38,554 nt of DNA from the NCBI GenBank assembly GCA_016234365.1, contig JACRER010000005.1, positions 1 to 38,554 on the forward strand, written 5' to 3'. This stretch comes from Elusimicrobiota bacterium (GTDB lineage Bacteria; Elusimicrobiota; Elusimicrobia; Elusimicrobiales; UBA9959). Below the pieces are notes generated by a model. That model saw only the letters and a program-made list of their open reading frames with translations. It was not told where the DNA came from and made no database searches. Positions 1-8,614 of the stretch are shown here, in pieces (the first letter of the stretch is position 1; each line of letters opens with the position of its first letter). The position numbers and the translations under genes were made by a program.

Positions 1-66
1 CGACACTACGCTGTCGGGGTCGTCTGTTATGCTATACCCGACGGGTGGCGGAGGGCGGCACGGCTA

Positions 67-94
67 TTGACAAATATAGCATATGTGCTATAAT
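67..94 (+). promoter_or_regulatory. Sigma70-type promoter with internal operator for the toxin-antitoxin operon
   Basis: TTGACA at 67-72 and TATAAT at 89-94 are separated by 16 bp, both perfect hexamers. A 7-bp inverted repeat, TATAGCA (75-81) and TGCTATA (86-92), fills the spacer and runs into the -10 box. A further TGCTATA half-site lies at 30-36. Operators in this position are typical of autoregulated toxin-antitoxin operons, so the XRE-type antitoxin encoded downstream is the likely ligand (inference). A start point near 101 would lie after both upstream ATGs of the toxin frame. Confidence 0.75.
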
Positions 95-460
95 ATGAAT
101 AAGGCGAAATTTCGGGTGCGTTTTTACAGGGCGATTAGCGGGAAATGTCAGGCCTGTGATTATGCCCGGGCAATGGATATCAATCACCAGACAAAGGCCA
201 AGAAGTTCTTTAAAGCCTTAGGTGAGCTGGGGCCGGAGATGCCCGAGGATTATGCGAAGCATCTTAAGGATGGTATCTGGGAGCTTCGGATAATAATATT
301 GCACCATCAGCACCGCTTCCTCTACTTCTTCCGCGGGGAACTTGTTGTGGTAACCAATGCCTTCCTTAAAAAGTCGGCGGCAGTTCCTGAAGCAGAGATA
401 GAGCGGGCTAAAAGGGCGATGTTGGACTGGACTCTACGCAGGGGTTGGGAAGATATATGA
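95..460 (+). CDS. higB: HigB-like toxin, RelE/ParE superfamily (phage Gp49-like, DUF891)
   Basis: A small basic protein of about 121 residues. It shows the RelE-like order of the Gp49/HigB family: an N-terminal strand FRVRFYR, a helical middle, the strand pair GIWELRI and HRFLYFF, then the tail AFLKKS plus P-x-AEIERAKRAM. Family members are mostly ribosome-dependent mRNA endonucleases that inhibit translation and are neutralised by the partner antitoxin. The order toxin then antitoxin, with an ATGA overlap (457-460), is the HigBA arrangement. The start is uncertain. ATG at 83 and ATG at 95 are both in frame, but both precede the start point predicted from the promoter at 67-94. A GTG at 116 (VRFYRAISGK) is the first alternative downstream. 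I chose ATG 95 because homologous toxins usually have a few residues before the first strand. Confidence 0.8.
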   Translation: MNKAKFRVRFYRAISGKCQACDYARAMDINHQTKAKKFFKALGELGPEMPEDYAKHLKDGIWELRIIILHHQHRFLYFFRGELVVVTNAFLKKSAAVPEAEIERAKRAMLDWTLRRGWEDI

Positions 461-759
461 GAAAAGATAAAGCAAGCATTTCCTTGGATGAGGTCTTTGC
501 CGAGTCGGAGAAGGATCCCCGCTGGGCAGAGGCCTACGCTAAAGCGGATATTGAGGTGCGTCTGGCGCTGCAGATAGCCAAAGCCAGGCAGAGGGCCCGT
601 ATGACGCAGGGGCAGCTTGCTAAAGCCGTGGGGACTACCCAATCCGTCATCTCCCGCATAGAGTGCGGAAACCAGAACCTCACCATCAACACCCTCGCCC
701 GCATAGCCGCCGTCCTGCACGCCACGCTCCTTATCCAGCTCCGCCACCCCCACCCCTAA
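457..759 (+). CDS. higA: HigA-like antitoxin, XRE-family helix-turn-helix protein
   Basis: A 100-residue protein starting at ATG 457, which overlaps the toxin stop codon. A purine-rich GGTTGGGA lies about 7 bases upstream. The N-terminal third (MRKDKASISLDEVFAE, then DPRWAEAYAKAD) is the helical extension common in HigA-type antitoxins paired with Gp49-like toxins. The second half is a Cro/C1-type HTH: RARMTQGQLAKAVGTTQSVI carries the recognition helix, followed by SRIECGNQNLTINTLARIAA. It should bind and neutralise the toxin and repress the operon through the inverted repeat at 75-92 (inference from family behaviour). An in-frame ATG at 445 is less likely because it would enlarge the overlap and lacks a better ribosome site. 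Confidence 0.85.
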   Translation: MRKDKASISLDEVFAESEKDPRWAEAYAKADIEVRLALQIAKARQRARMTQGQLAKAVGTTQSVISRIECGNQNLTINTLARIAAVLHATLLIQLRHPHP

Positions 760-764
760 AACAA

Positions 765-805
765 AACCGCCGGGTCTCCCCGGCGGTTCTGCCCTTGCCC
801 TTTTT
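765..805 (+). terminator. Probable terminator of the toxin-antitoxin operon
   Basis: A perfect 10-bp stem, AACCGCCGGG (765-774) and CCCGGCGGTT (779-788) with a TCTC loop, begins six bases after the antitoxin stop codon. The T-run (801-805) is 12 bases beyond the stem, so this is not a textbook intrinsic terminator, although position and stem strength suit the role. Confidence 0.5.
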
Positions 806-817
806 GGGCTCTTTTCA

Positions 818-841
818 AAATACAACAAATTTGTTGTATTT
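818..841. repeat. 24-bp perfect palindrome, possible operator
   Basis: The half-site AAATACAACAAA (818-829) is followed immediately by its exact reverse complement (830-841), with no spacer. It is strikingly AT-rich against its GC-rich surroundings and lies in the gene-free stretch 760-1072. Perfect 24-bp dyads are typical of operators for dimeric regulators or recombinase sites. Nothing in the sequence identifies the ligand, and it does not resemble the XerCD dif consensus. No promoter hexamers are visible right next to it. Confidence 0.6.
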
Positions 842-933
842 CCAAAGCCACGCAAAAACACCATACCGCGACTCCTCTAGCGACCGGGGAGCCGGCGTAT
901 TCGCCTCGTGCGCCTAAGCGGGCGCGGCTTTGC

Positions 934-1057
934 GGGCGGCAGGGGCTTTGGCCCTCGAACCCGCTGGGAACCGTTGCGCGGTTCCCCCCGCCCTTTGGGG
1001 AATTATGGGCGGGGCCCCCCTCCCAAATGGGTTCTCGAACCAAAGCCCCTGCCGCCC
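934..1057. repeat. Structured intergenic element: 18-bp inverted repeat enclosing two hairpins
   Basis: GGGCGGCAGGGGCTTTGG at 934-951 is repeated as its exact reverse complement at 1040-1057. Inside are two further stems: GGGAACCG/CGGTTCCC (966-973/979-986) with a TTGCG loop, and CCCCGCCC/GGGCGGGG (986-993/1007-1014). The element therefore folds as a closed outer stem with two internal arms. Candidates are a REP/MITE-type repeat, an attC-like recombination site or a structured RNA; no transposase or integrase is nearby to decide. Together with the palindrome and terminator it accounts for most of the gene-free interval 760-1072. I see no convincing gene there. Confidence 0.6.
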
Positions 1058-1072
1058 CTCCATTAATCGCTT

Positions 1073-1927
1073 TTATAACTTCTTGATTGTATATTCCTGT
1101 TCAGTTCTCTCAATAGAGTATTCTTGATTTACTGGGAGTTTCTTATGGGGAAAAGGATTTTTCGCATTGATATTGTGGACTAGAATCATATCGCTATCAG
1201 GATCGTTTGCATGTCGATTTGAAACCAATAATGCACTTATATGTGAATGATCTTTTGAAAGGAAGGCATCCTTTCGGATATCTGCTCCGTTTGCGTTCGT
1301 TATAAGTGGGCTGTACTGAATGCTGTGTTTGATATTTTTAGTATTTCTTGGGTCGATGAGTAATTGTTGCGGGCCAAGTGCATAAACACACTCAAGTGCT
1401 GGATGGAATTGTGATATCCCCTCTGAACCGAAAACCCCAAGTTGACAGCCATTTATGGCAATTATTGTGTATTCTCCCTCCAATACTTTTCCGCTGGAGA
1501 TATACTCCTTAATTTTTTTACTTTTTTTGTGAAAAGCACTAAGCCATCTTAATTGAACTTCTTTCACTGGGACGTTGTACGATGTAATTTTTTCGGAGTT
1601 CGTGGCTGGGGGGCAGGGTGGGATGCGGTTATTTTTGTCTCCGCAAGTTGGGCAAATTGCTTCGAGGGCGATGTCTGAATTTTCTATACGAATTTTAAAA
1701 TCTACAGAGTCTCCACGGTTAGGGTGGACATATGCATTTGCATCTAAAAGCCAACATCCTAATGCGAGTTCCCAATAACGGGAATTGCACTTGTCCCAAT
1801 CCCCGGAGCAAAATTCATTTTCAAAGTGGTTATCGGCATGGTTCTTGAATTTATTCCATAGTGCAATCGTGTGATATTTTCGTAAGAATGATTGCTCCTT
1901 TGTTATGAATTCTTCGACTTTTGCCAT
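1073..1927 (-). CDS. Hypothetical protein with PD-(D/E)XK nuclease-like motif layout
   Basis: 284 residues with ATG at 1927. The N-terminal half has a pattern seen in restriction-endonuclease-fold proteins: a helix with RYWELALGCWLL (E53), then SVDFKI (D76), then DIALEAICP (E89). This is followed by Cys92, Cys95 and Cys105, which could bind a metal. The C-terminal half has ISALLVSN and VHNINAKNPFP, resembling conserved blocks of uncharacterised proteins with this layout. The catalytic Lys of the DXK pattern is not clear (D-F-K at 76-78 is one option, E-A-I at 89-91 the other). The gene is visibly AT-rich, with many AAT, ATA and TTA codons, unlike the GC-rich core genes after it, suggesting recent acquisition. 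Next to a toxin-antitoxin pair, a defence or mobile-element role is possible but unproven. Confidence 0.6.
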   Translation of the reverse strand: MAKVEEFITKEQSFLRKYHTIALWNKFKNHADNHFENEFCSGDWDKCNSRYWELALGCWLLDANAYVHPNRGDSVDFKIRIENSDIALEAICPTCGDKNNRIPPCPPATNSEKITSYNVPVKEVQLRWLSAFHKKSKKIKEYISSGKVLEGEYTIIAINGCQLGVFGSEGISQFHPALECVYALGPQQLLIDPRNTKNIKHSIQYSPLITNANGADIRKDAFLSKDHSHISALLVSNRHANDPDSDMILVHNINAKNPFPHKKLPVNQEYSIERTEQEYTIKKL

Positions 1928-1946
1928 GGGATTGAATTCTTAAAGT

Positions 1947-1977
1947 AAGAGCCCCTGGCATGGGGCCAGGGGCTCTT
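1947..1977 (-). terminator. Terminator of the groESL operon
   Basis: A 13-bp perfect stem, AAGAGCCCCTGGC (1947-1959) and its complement (1965-1977) with a 5-nt loop, lies 19 bases beyond the groEL stop codon. On the minus strand the stem is followed by ACTTTAAG, a weak U-tract. It also separates groEL from the AT-rich accessory gene. Confidence 0.7.
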
Positions 1978-1995
1978 GTTGGTTACCTTCGCCGA

Positions 1996-3630
<1,635 letters not shown>

Positions 3631-3651
3631 ATTATTTATCCTCCTTATATA

Positions 3652-3957
3652 TTACCGCACTATGCCGAGCACGTCGCTCTCGGTCATTATGAGGTATTCT
3701 TCGTCGTTGATCTTTATTTCGGTGCCGGAGTATTTTCCGTAGAGCACTGTGTCGCCGGTCTTTATTTCCATGGGGACCAGCTTGCCGTCCTCGGTCTTGC
3801 CTTTGCCGGTGGCCACTACAAGGCCTTCCTGCGGCTTTTCTTTGGCGGTCTCGGGGATAATGATCCCGCTCTTCTTTATTTCCTTGGGCTCGGATACTTT
3901 AACTATGATCCTGTCGCCAAGGGGCTGTATCTTTATCTTGGTAGCGGTGTCTGCCAT
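3652..3957 (-). CDS. groES: 10-kDa co-chaperonin GroES
   Basis: 101 residues, covering the full Cpn10 fold: [12 protein letters not shown] at the start, the mobile-loop region [19 protein letters not shown] that docks on GroEL, then [14 protein letters not shown] and [14 protein letters not shown] at the end. It caps the GroEL ring during folding. AGGAGG sits 7 bases before ATG 3957. It is the first gene of the operon, and a CIRCE-like element and promoter lie 56-110 bases upstream. Confidence 0.98.
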   Translation of the reverse strand: MADTATKIKIQPLGDRIIVKVSEPKEIKKSGIIIPETAKEKPQEGLVVATGKGKTEDGKLVPMEIKTGDTVLYGKYSGTEIKINDEEYLIMTESDVLGIVR

Positions 3958-4012
3958 ATTACTGCCTCCTGTGTTTCTTTTAATCTTGTCCCGCGGGAGC
4001 GGGGCGTCAAAT

Positions 4013-4039
4013 TTAGCACTTCAACTTCCTTATTGCTAA
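4013..4039 (-). promoter_or_regulatory. CIRCE-like operator (HrcA binding site)
   Basis: On the minus strand TTAGCAATA, nine bases, then AAGTGCTAA. The CIRCE consensus is TTAGCACTC-N9-GAGTGCTAA, so the right arm matches 8 of 9 and the left arm 6 of 9, with the correct spacing. It overlaps the -10 box and predicted start point of the groESL promoter, as HrcA operators commonly do. This predicts repression by HrcA and induction on heat or protein-folding stress. Confidence 0.85.
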
Positions 4040-4067
4040 TTTTAGCAAACGGCAGAAAACATGTCAA
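4039..4067 (-). promoter_or_regulatory. Sigma70-type promoter of groESL
   Basis: Reading the minus strand, TTGACA (4062-4067) is followed after 17 bp by TAAAAT (4039-4044). This is near consensus. The predicted start point near 4032 lies inside the CIRCE element. Confidence 0.85.
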
Positions 4068-4090
4068 GCACTCTTAGGGCAAGACTGCTA

Positions 4091-4122
4091 AAAAAGAAAA
4101 GCCGGGCGCTTGGCCCGGCTTT
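4091..4122 (-). terminator. Intrinsic terminator of the Ser/Thr signalling operon
   Basis: A 10-bp perfect stem, AAAGCCGGGC and GCCCGGCTTT (4098-4107/4113-4122) with a 5-nt loop. On the minus strand it is followed by a T-rich run (TTCTTTTTTAG). It lies 16 bases after the stop of the FHA gene and separates that operon from the groESL promoter. Confidence 0.9.
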
Positions 4123-4138
4123 CCTCCGCGCGTTTTCC

Positions 4139-4783
4139 TTATTTCTTAAGGAAGAAGCGGAAGCGGGTGCTGCCCACTTCTATCACGTCGTCGTCCTTAA
4201 GCATCACCTTCTCGTTAAGCGGCCCGCCGTTGTATTTGGCGTAGCCTTCCTTTATGGGGTTCAGGTAATAGCCTTCGGGGCGCATGGTTATCACGGCGGC
4301 CAGTTCCGGCCCGCCGCCAAACAGCCCCCCCGCCTTGTACGGGATGCTGGCCTGGGCGGACTTGCCTATATAGGTGGACAACGCGGTGAGTTCGAATTCC
4401 TTGCGCTCGTCGGCGGGGTTCTCCATCACCTCTATGTTGCCCTGCGCGGTCTTGGCCTTCTGCTGCGGCAGCGGCGCGTCGGCCTTGGCGGCGGCGCTCT
4501 CGTCGGTGAACAGCAGGGAGTATTTTACGATGGTTACGCTGTCGCCCTGCTTAAGGCCGGCCTTCAGCGTCTTCTTGCCGTTCACGAACGTACCGTTGGT
4601 GGAATTCAGGTCCTCCACGAACCAGGTGCCGCCGGACTCGTAGAACTTGCAGTGGTGGCCGGAGACGGCGGCGTTATCCAGCGCTATGTCGTTGTCGGGC
4701 TTGCGGCCCAGCGTGAACGCGGGCTTGTCCAGCTTCACCTCCTTTATGAAGGCGGCTTCAAATTTGATCATCAGTTTAGGCAT
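4139..4783 (-). CDS. FHA-domain protein with a second, degenerate FHA-like half
   Basis: 214 residues, soluble, no signal peptide. The N-terminal FHA domain (about 5-95) keeps all hallmark residues for phosphothreonine binding: Gly26-Arg27, Ser41-x-x-His44 and NSTNGT at 60-65. A charged linker follows. The C-terminal half (about 125-214) repeats the outline of an FHA fold (TYIGK, YYLNP, YNGGPL, DDDVIEVGSTRF) but lacks the Arg, Ser and His ligands, so it probably does not bind phosphopeptides. The start overlaps the PP2C gene by 8 bp, so the two are translationally coupled. As the last gene of an operon with two Ser/Thr kinases and a phosphatase, it is the likely reader or effector of their phosphorylation, in the way GarA/FhaA-type proteins serve PknB-type kinases (inference). 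Confidence 0.88.
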   Translation of the reverse strand: MPKLMIKFEAAFIKEVKLDKPAFTLGRKPDNDIALDNAAVSGHHCKFYESGGTWFVEDLNSTNGTFVNGKKTLKAGLKQGDSVTIVKYSLLFTDESAAAKADAPLPQQKAKTAQGNIEVMENPADERKEFELTALSTYIGKSAQASIPYKAGGLFGGGPELAAVITMRPEGYYLNPIKEGYAKYNGGPLNEKVMLKDDDVIEVGSTRFRFFLKK

Positions 4784-5585
4784 ATGATTTTTTGAACATG
4801 TCCTTTAGGTTTTCTTTGAACGTTTTTTTGCTCGTCGTGCCTATCGCCACGGTGACGTTGTCCGGGCCGCCGTTGGCGTTGGCTGTGGTGACCAGCGCTT
4901 CGCAGGCCTTCTGGTCGTCCGGGTTGGCTTTCATGATTTCCGTCAGGGCGGCTTCCTTTACGGCTTTAAAGAGCCCGTCGGTGCAGAGCAGCAGGCGGTC
5001 CCCTTCCTCCAGCGCCACTTCCACCAGGTCCACGGCAGGGGCCTTTTGGGCGCCCAGCGCGCGGGTAAGGATGTTCTGCAGCGGCGAGGTTTCGGCCTGT
5101 TCCTTGGTGAGCAGGCCCTTGCGGACGTGGTCCATTACCAGCGAGTGGTCTTCGGTGAGCTGCTGCATGATGCCGCCGCGGTAAAGGTAGATGCGGGAAT
5201 CGCCGATGTGCGCTATGCAGAGGCGGTTCTTGTTCAGGAGCGCCGCGGAAAGCGTGGTGCCCATGCCCTTGTTCTCGGGCCCGGCGTTGCCGGCCTCGTA
5301 GATGACGGAGTTTGCCAGCTGCACGGCGAAGCCGAGCTGGTTGGATTCCAGGGAGAATTTGTCGTTATACGGCGCGGGCTTCATGCCGGTGCTGTGCATG
5401 GACTCGAATTTGTCCTTGGTCACCTTTACCGCCAGCTGGCTGGCCACCTCGCCGGATTTGTGTCCGCCCATGCCGTCGGCCACCATGGCCAGTTCCAGAC
5501 CGGGCTCTATGAGGTAGTTGTCCTCGTTGTTCTGGCGGACCTTGCCCTTGTCGGAAAGGGCCGCGAATGTCAGTTTCAGGTTCAT
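4776..5585 (-). CDS. PP2C-family Ser/Thr protein phosphatase
   Basis: 269 residues containing the complete PPM/PP2C motif series: RQNNED (17-22), VADGMGGHKSGE (35-46, metal ligand Asp37), GMGTTLSA, AHIGDSRIYLYR, LTEDHSLV, LCTDGLFKAV and GGPDNVTVAI near residue 240. These provide the two-metal catalytic site that hydrolyses phospho-Ser/Thr. There is no membrane segment; a short basic tail follows (KKTFKENLKDMFKKSYA). ATG 5585 overlaps the stop of the upstream kinase as ATGA. It most likely reverses the action of the two kinases encoded just upstream and acts on the FHA protein or on the kinases themselves (inference). Confidence 0.95.
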   Translation of the reverse strand: MNLKLTFAALSDKGKVRQNNEDNYLIEPGLELAMVADGMGGHKSGEVASQLAVKVTKDKFESMHSTGMKPAPYNDKFSLESNQLGFAVQLANSVIYEAGNAGPENKGMGTTLSAALLNKNRLCIAHIGDSRIYLYRGGIMQQLTEDHSLVMDHVRKGLLTKEQAETSPLQNILTRALGAQKAPAVDLVEVALEEGDRLLLCTDGLFKAVKEAALTEIMKANPDDQKACEALVTTANANGGPDNVTVAIGTTSKKTFKENLKDMFKKSYA

Positions 5586-8500
5586 TTCTTATCCTCTTCG
5601 GGGTAGATCAGAGGCAGTGTTTTTTCAAAGTCCCCGCCGTTAGCGGCGGAGAGCGGTGCGGGCTTGGGGGCCGGCGCCGGGGCCGTGGCCGGTGCGGGCT
5701 GGGCTGCAGGTTTGGGTGCGGCCAAGGGTGCGGGAGCCGGAGCGGGCGCCGGTGCGGGTGCCGCCGCCGGTTTGACGTTGAGGGTCATTTCCAGGCCTGC
5801 GCGCGGGGCCAGCTCTATGCCAGCCGGGGTCAAGGGGGCCGCTGCGGGTTTCAGGGAGGCCATGGGCTTGGGCTCCAGCGCCGGGGCCGCGGCCGCGGGT
5901 TTGGGCAGGGCTGCGGGTGCGGGCGCCGGAGCGGGAGCCGGCTTTGCCGCAGGTATGGGTGCCGCCGCCGGTTTAGGGGCAGGGGCCGGCTTGGGCTGGG
6001 CGGCAGGCGCTGCGGGTGCGGGTTTAGGGACCGGCGCGGGAGCGGCGGCGGCGGCCGCCGGGGCCGTCTTTATATCCGGGGTCTTGCCGGCCTGCACGGC
6101 GCGCAGGGCTTCCGCCATCTCCATGCCGGTCTGGAAGCGTTCTTCGGGATTCTTTTTGAGGGCCTTGTCTATGACGGCCAGGATGGCCGGCGGCAGGTCC
6201 TTGCGTACCGTCAGCGGGTCCGGGTAGGGGTCGCTGGTGATCTGGAACAGCAGCGTCCCAATGGATTCCCCTCCCTTCCACGGCTTCTCGCCGGTAAGCA
6301 GTTCGTACAGTGTCACGCCCAGGGAGAACAGGTCCGCGCGGCCGTCCACTTTCTTGCCGGCTATCTGTTCGGGGCTCATGTAGTACGGCGTGCCCAGCAC
6401 GGTGCCGGTGGCCGTCTTGGAAGATTCCGTTATGCGCGCTATGCCAAAGTCCGCCACGCGGATGTTGCCGTCTTCCAGAAGCATGATGTTGGCGGGTTTG
6501 ATGTCGCGGTGTACTATGCCGTTCTTGTGGGCGTAGCCCAGCGCGTCGGCGGCGTCGGCCACGTAGCCCAGCACTTTGTCGACGGGCAGCAGGGTTTCCT
6601 TGGTGGTCCACTTCTTCAGGTCGTCGCCCTTCAGCAGTTCCATGGCTATGTAGGCTATGTCCTGCTCTTCGCCGGCGTCGTAGATCTTTACTATGTGCGG
6701 GTGGGTAAGGTTGCCCGCGGCCTGGGCCTCGCGGAAGAAGCGGTCCTTCAGTTCCTTCATGGCCTTTTCTTCCAGGCCTTCCTCGAAGCGCATGGTCTTT
6801 ATGGCCACGGTGCGGTTGATCTTGGGGTCCACGCCCAGGTAAACGATGCCCATGGCGCCTTTGCCCAGCTCTTTCTTTATCTCGTAGCGGCCCAGCATGG
6901 GCGTGGCCGAGGAGCCGGCCATCATCATGGTGGCGTCGCCGCCGCCGCCGGCCTTGCCGCCCACGCCGCCGAACACGGCGCCGTCCGCGGCCTTTTTAAG
7001 CACGTCCACCTTGCTCTTGATGTCCTTGAAGTCGCCGTCCACGTTGCCGATATGTTCGTACACGGCCACGGCCTTGTTGTACTGGCGCTTGCGCTCGAAG
7101 TCCAGCGCCAGGTTGTAAAGCGTGTCCTTCATGTTGTCGTCGATGGGGCACAGGCGGAACTTCTCGAAAGCCAGGTCCAGCATGCCCTGGCCCTGGAAGG
7201 AGAGCCCCAGCATCTTGTTGGTCTCTATCTGCGAGACCTCTATCAGTTCCTTCTTCTTTTCGGTCAGGAAGAAGCGCTTGGTGATAACGAAGACGTAGCC
7301 CACCAGCAGTACTGTGGCCGGGTACATGATCTTGAGCCACAGGCCTTTGGAAGTGAAGAGGAAGATGCCTGCCCCCACGAGGGCGGCGAACATGGTGCCT
7401 GCGAGCACGGCGCCCATGCCTGCCTTGAGGCGCGGCAGCACGAAAGCGGTGAACAGGCCCGCTATGATTATCAGCCCCAGTTCCACCGGGAAAGCCCATT
7501 CGGGCCGGGCTATAAAGCGGCCCGCCAGGATATTGTCCACCACGTTGGCGGTAAAATCCACGGTGGTCATGGCGCTGTCCGTGGGCGTCACGTAAAGCGA
7601 GCCCACGCCCTGCGCGGTGAGGCCTATGAGCACTATCTTGTCCTTGAACGCCTCCGGCACTATCTTGCCGTTGATGACGTCGTAGAAGGAGTAGTATTTA
7701 AAGGTCTTGCTCTTGTTGAAGGCGATGAGCGCGGAGGAAGCGGCGTCCAGCGGCATGGTGCTTTTGCCGAAGGCGGCCGAAGCGCCGGGAGCCAGCGTAA
7801 CTTTGTCCGGCGCCAGGCCCAGGCTTACGCGCACCAGTTCGGCCGCGAACGACGGGTAAAAATTCTGGCCGTACGGGATATACGGGTATTCCTTGCGCAC
7901 GGAGCCGTCTATGTCGCTGAAAACGTTGACGTGGCCCACGCCGGCCGCGGAAGAGGCCAGCACGTCAAGCGGCAGCGTCATGTCGGTGCCTTCCACGGAG
8001 GGTTCCGAAGGTGCCGCCGAATGGGAGATGGCCGGCGCCAGGCGTTTGAGCCACTCGGGCTCGGGTTTTATTTTGGATACCGGGGCGCCGGTGGCGAAGT
8101 AGAGCGGCAATACCACGTTGCCGGCGTCGGCGCAGGCCTTGGCCAGTTTGGCGTCGTTGTCGGTGGCGCGCTTTTCGGACTCTATCACCTTCAGGAATTC
8201 CGACTCTTTGCCCGTTTCCTTTATCTTTTTGGCGGCCACCAGTTCGGTGTAGCGCGTCTTAAGCAGTTCCGCCATGTCGGCGCCGCTGTTCTTTTCCGGT
8301 TCGGAGAAAAGGATGTTGAGGCCTATCACGGACGGCTTGGCCGGCGCCGAGGAGAGCCAGACCAGCATGTCGGCTATCTTGGAGCGGGACCAGGGCCAGC
8401 GGCCTATCTTGGAGATGCTTTCGTCGTTGATCTCTATCACCGCCACGTCGCCCTTTACCGGCGCGTCGGCGCTCATGCGGGCGCGGAAGTCGTAGAACTT

Positions 8501-8602
8501 GAGCTCGGCCGTTTCCAGGCCGGTGCCGGTGAAGTAGAAGAACAAGGCGGCCAGCGCCAGCGCCAGGCCCCACAGGATGTCCGAAAAGATGAATTTTCTC
8601 AC
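5582..8602 (-). CDS. CHASE2-domain transmembrane Ser/Thr protein kinase with Ala/Pro-rich tail
   Basis: 1006 residues, starting at GTG 8602 with GGAGGAG upstream. Order: one membrane helix (about 5-25), a CHASE2 extracytoplasmic sensor (about 30-365, with FYDFRARM, DVAVIEINDESI and PWSRSKIADML), three membrane helices (about 371-442), a TPR-like helical hinge (about 470-535), a Gly-rich linker, then a Hanks-type kinase (about 573-835). The kinase keeps GKGAMG (580-585), Lys602, HRD (698-700), DFG (718-720) and SPEQ (743-746), so it should be active. From about 845 to 985 runs a low-complexity Ala/Pro/Lys tail, and the last 20 residues include EKTLPL with Thr995. It probably senses an envelope signal through CHASE2 and phosphorylates cytoplasmic targets. 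A 12-bp gap follows the preceding kinase gene. Confidence 0.95.
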   Translation of the reverse strand: MRKFIFSDILWGLALALAALFFYFTGTGLETAELKFYDFRARMSADAPVKGDVAVIEINDESISKIGRWPWSRSKIADMLVWLSSAPAKPSVIGLNILFSEPEKNSGADMAELLKTRYTELVAAKKIKETGKESEFLKVIESEKRATDNDAKLAKACADAGNVVLPLYFATGAPVSKIKPEPEWLKRLAPAISHSAAPSEPSVEGTDMTLPLDVLASSAAGVGHVNVFSDIDGSVRKEYPYIPYGQNFYPSFAAELVRVSLGLAPDKVTLAPGASAAFGKSTMPLDAASSALIAFNKSKTFKYYSFYDVINGKIVPEAFKDKIVLIGLTAQGVGSLYVTPTDSAMTTVDFTANVVDNILAGRFIARPEWAFPVELGLIIIAGLFTAFVLPRLKAGMGAVLAGTMFAALVGAGIFLFTSKGLWLKIMYPATVLLVGYVFVITKRFFLTEKKKELIEVSQIETNKMLGLSFQGQGMLDLAFEKFRLCPIDDNMKDTLYNLALDFERKRQYNKAVAVYEHIGNVDGDFKDIKSKVDVLKKAADGAVFGGVGGKAGGGGDATMMMAGSSATPMLGRYEIKKELGKGAMGIVYLGVDPKINRTVAIKTMRFEEGLEEKAMKELKDRFFREAQAAGNLTHPHIVKIYDAGEEQDIAYIAMELLKGDDLKKWTTKETLLPVDKVLGYVADAADALGYAHKNGIVHRDIKPANIMLLEDGNIRVADFGIARITESSKTATGTVLGTPYYMSPEQIAGKKVDGRADLFSLGVTLYELLTGEKPWKGGESIGTLLFQITSDPYPDPLTVRKDLPPAILAVIDKALKKNPEERFQTGMEMAEALRAVQAGKTPDIKTAPAAAAAAPAPVPKPAPAAPAAQPKPAPAPKPAAAPIPAAKPAPAPAPAPAALPKPAAAAPALEPKPMASLKPAAAPLTPAGIELAPRAGLEMTLNVKPAAAPAPAPAPAPAPLAAPKPAAQPAPATAPAPAPKPAPLSAANGGDFEKTLPLIYPEEDKK

Positions 8603-8614
8603 GTGTCTCCTCCG

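Noticed and set aside
818-841. Palindrome as a XerCD dif site
   Set aside because: It is fully symmetric without the 6-bp central spacer and does not match the dif half-site consensus.
663-1127. Short open frames on both strands in the gap after the antitoxin
   Set aside because: They run through the palindrome and the inverted-repeat element, share peptide fragments because of the repeat, and lack ribosome sites.
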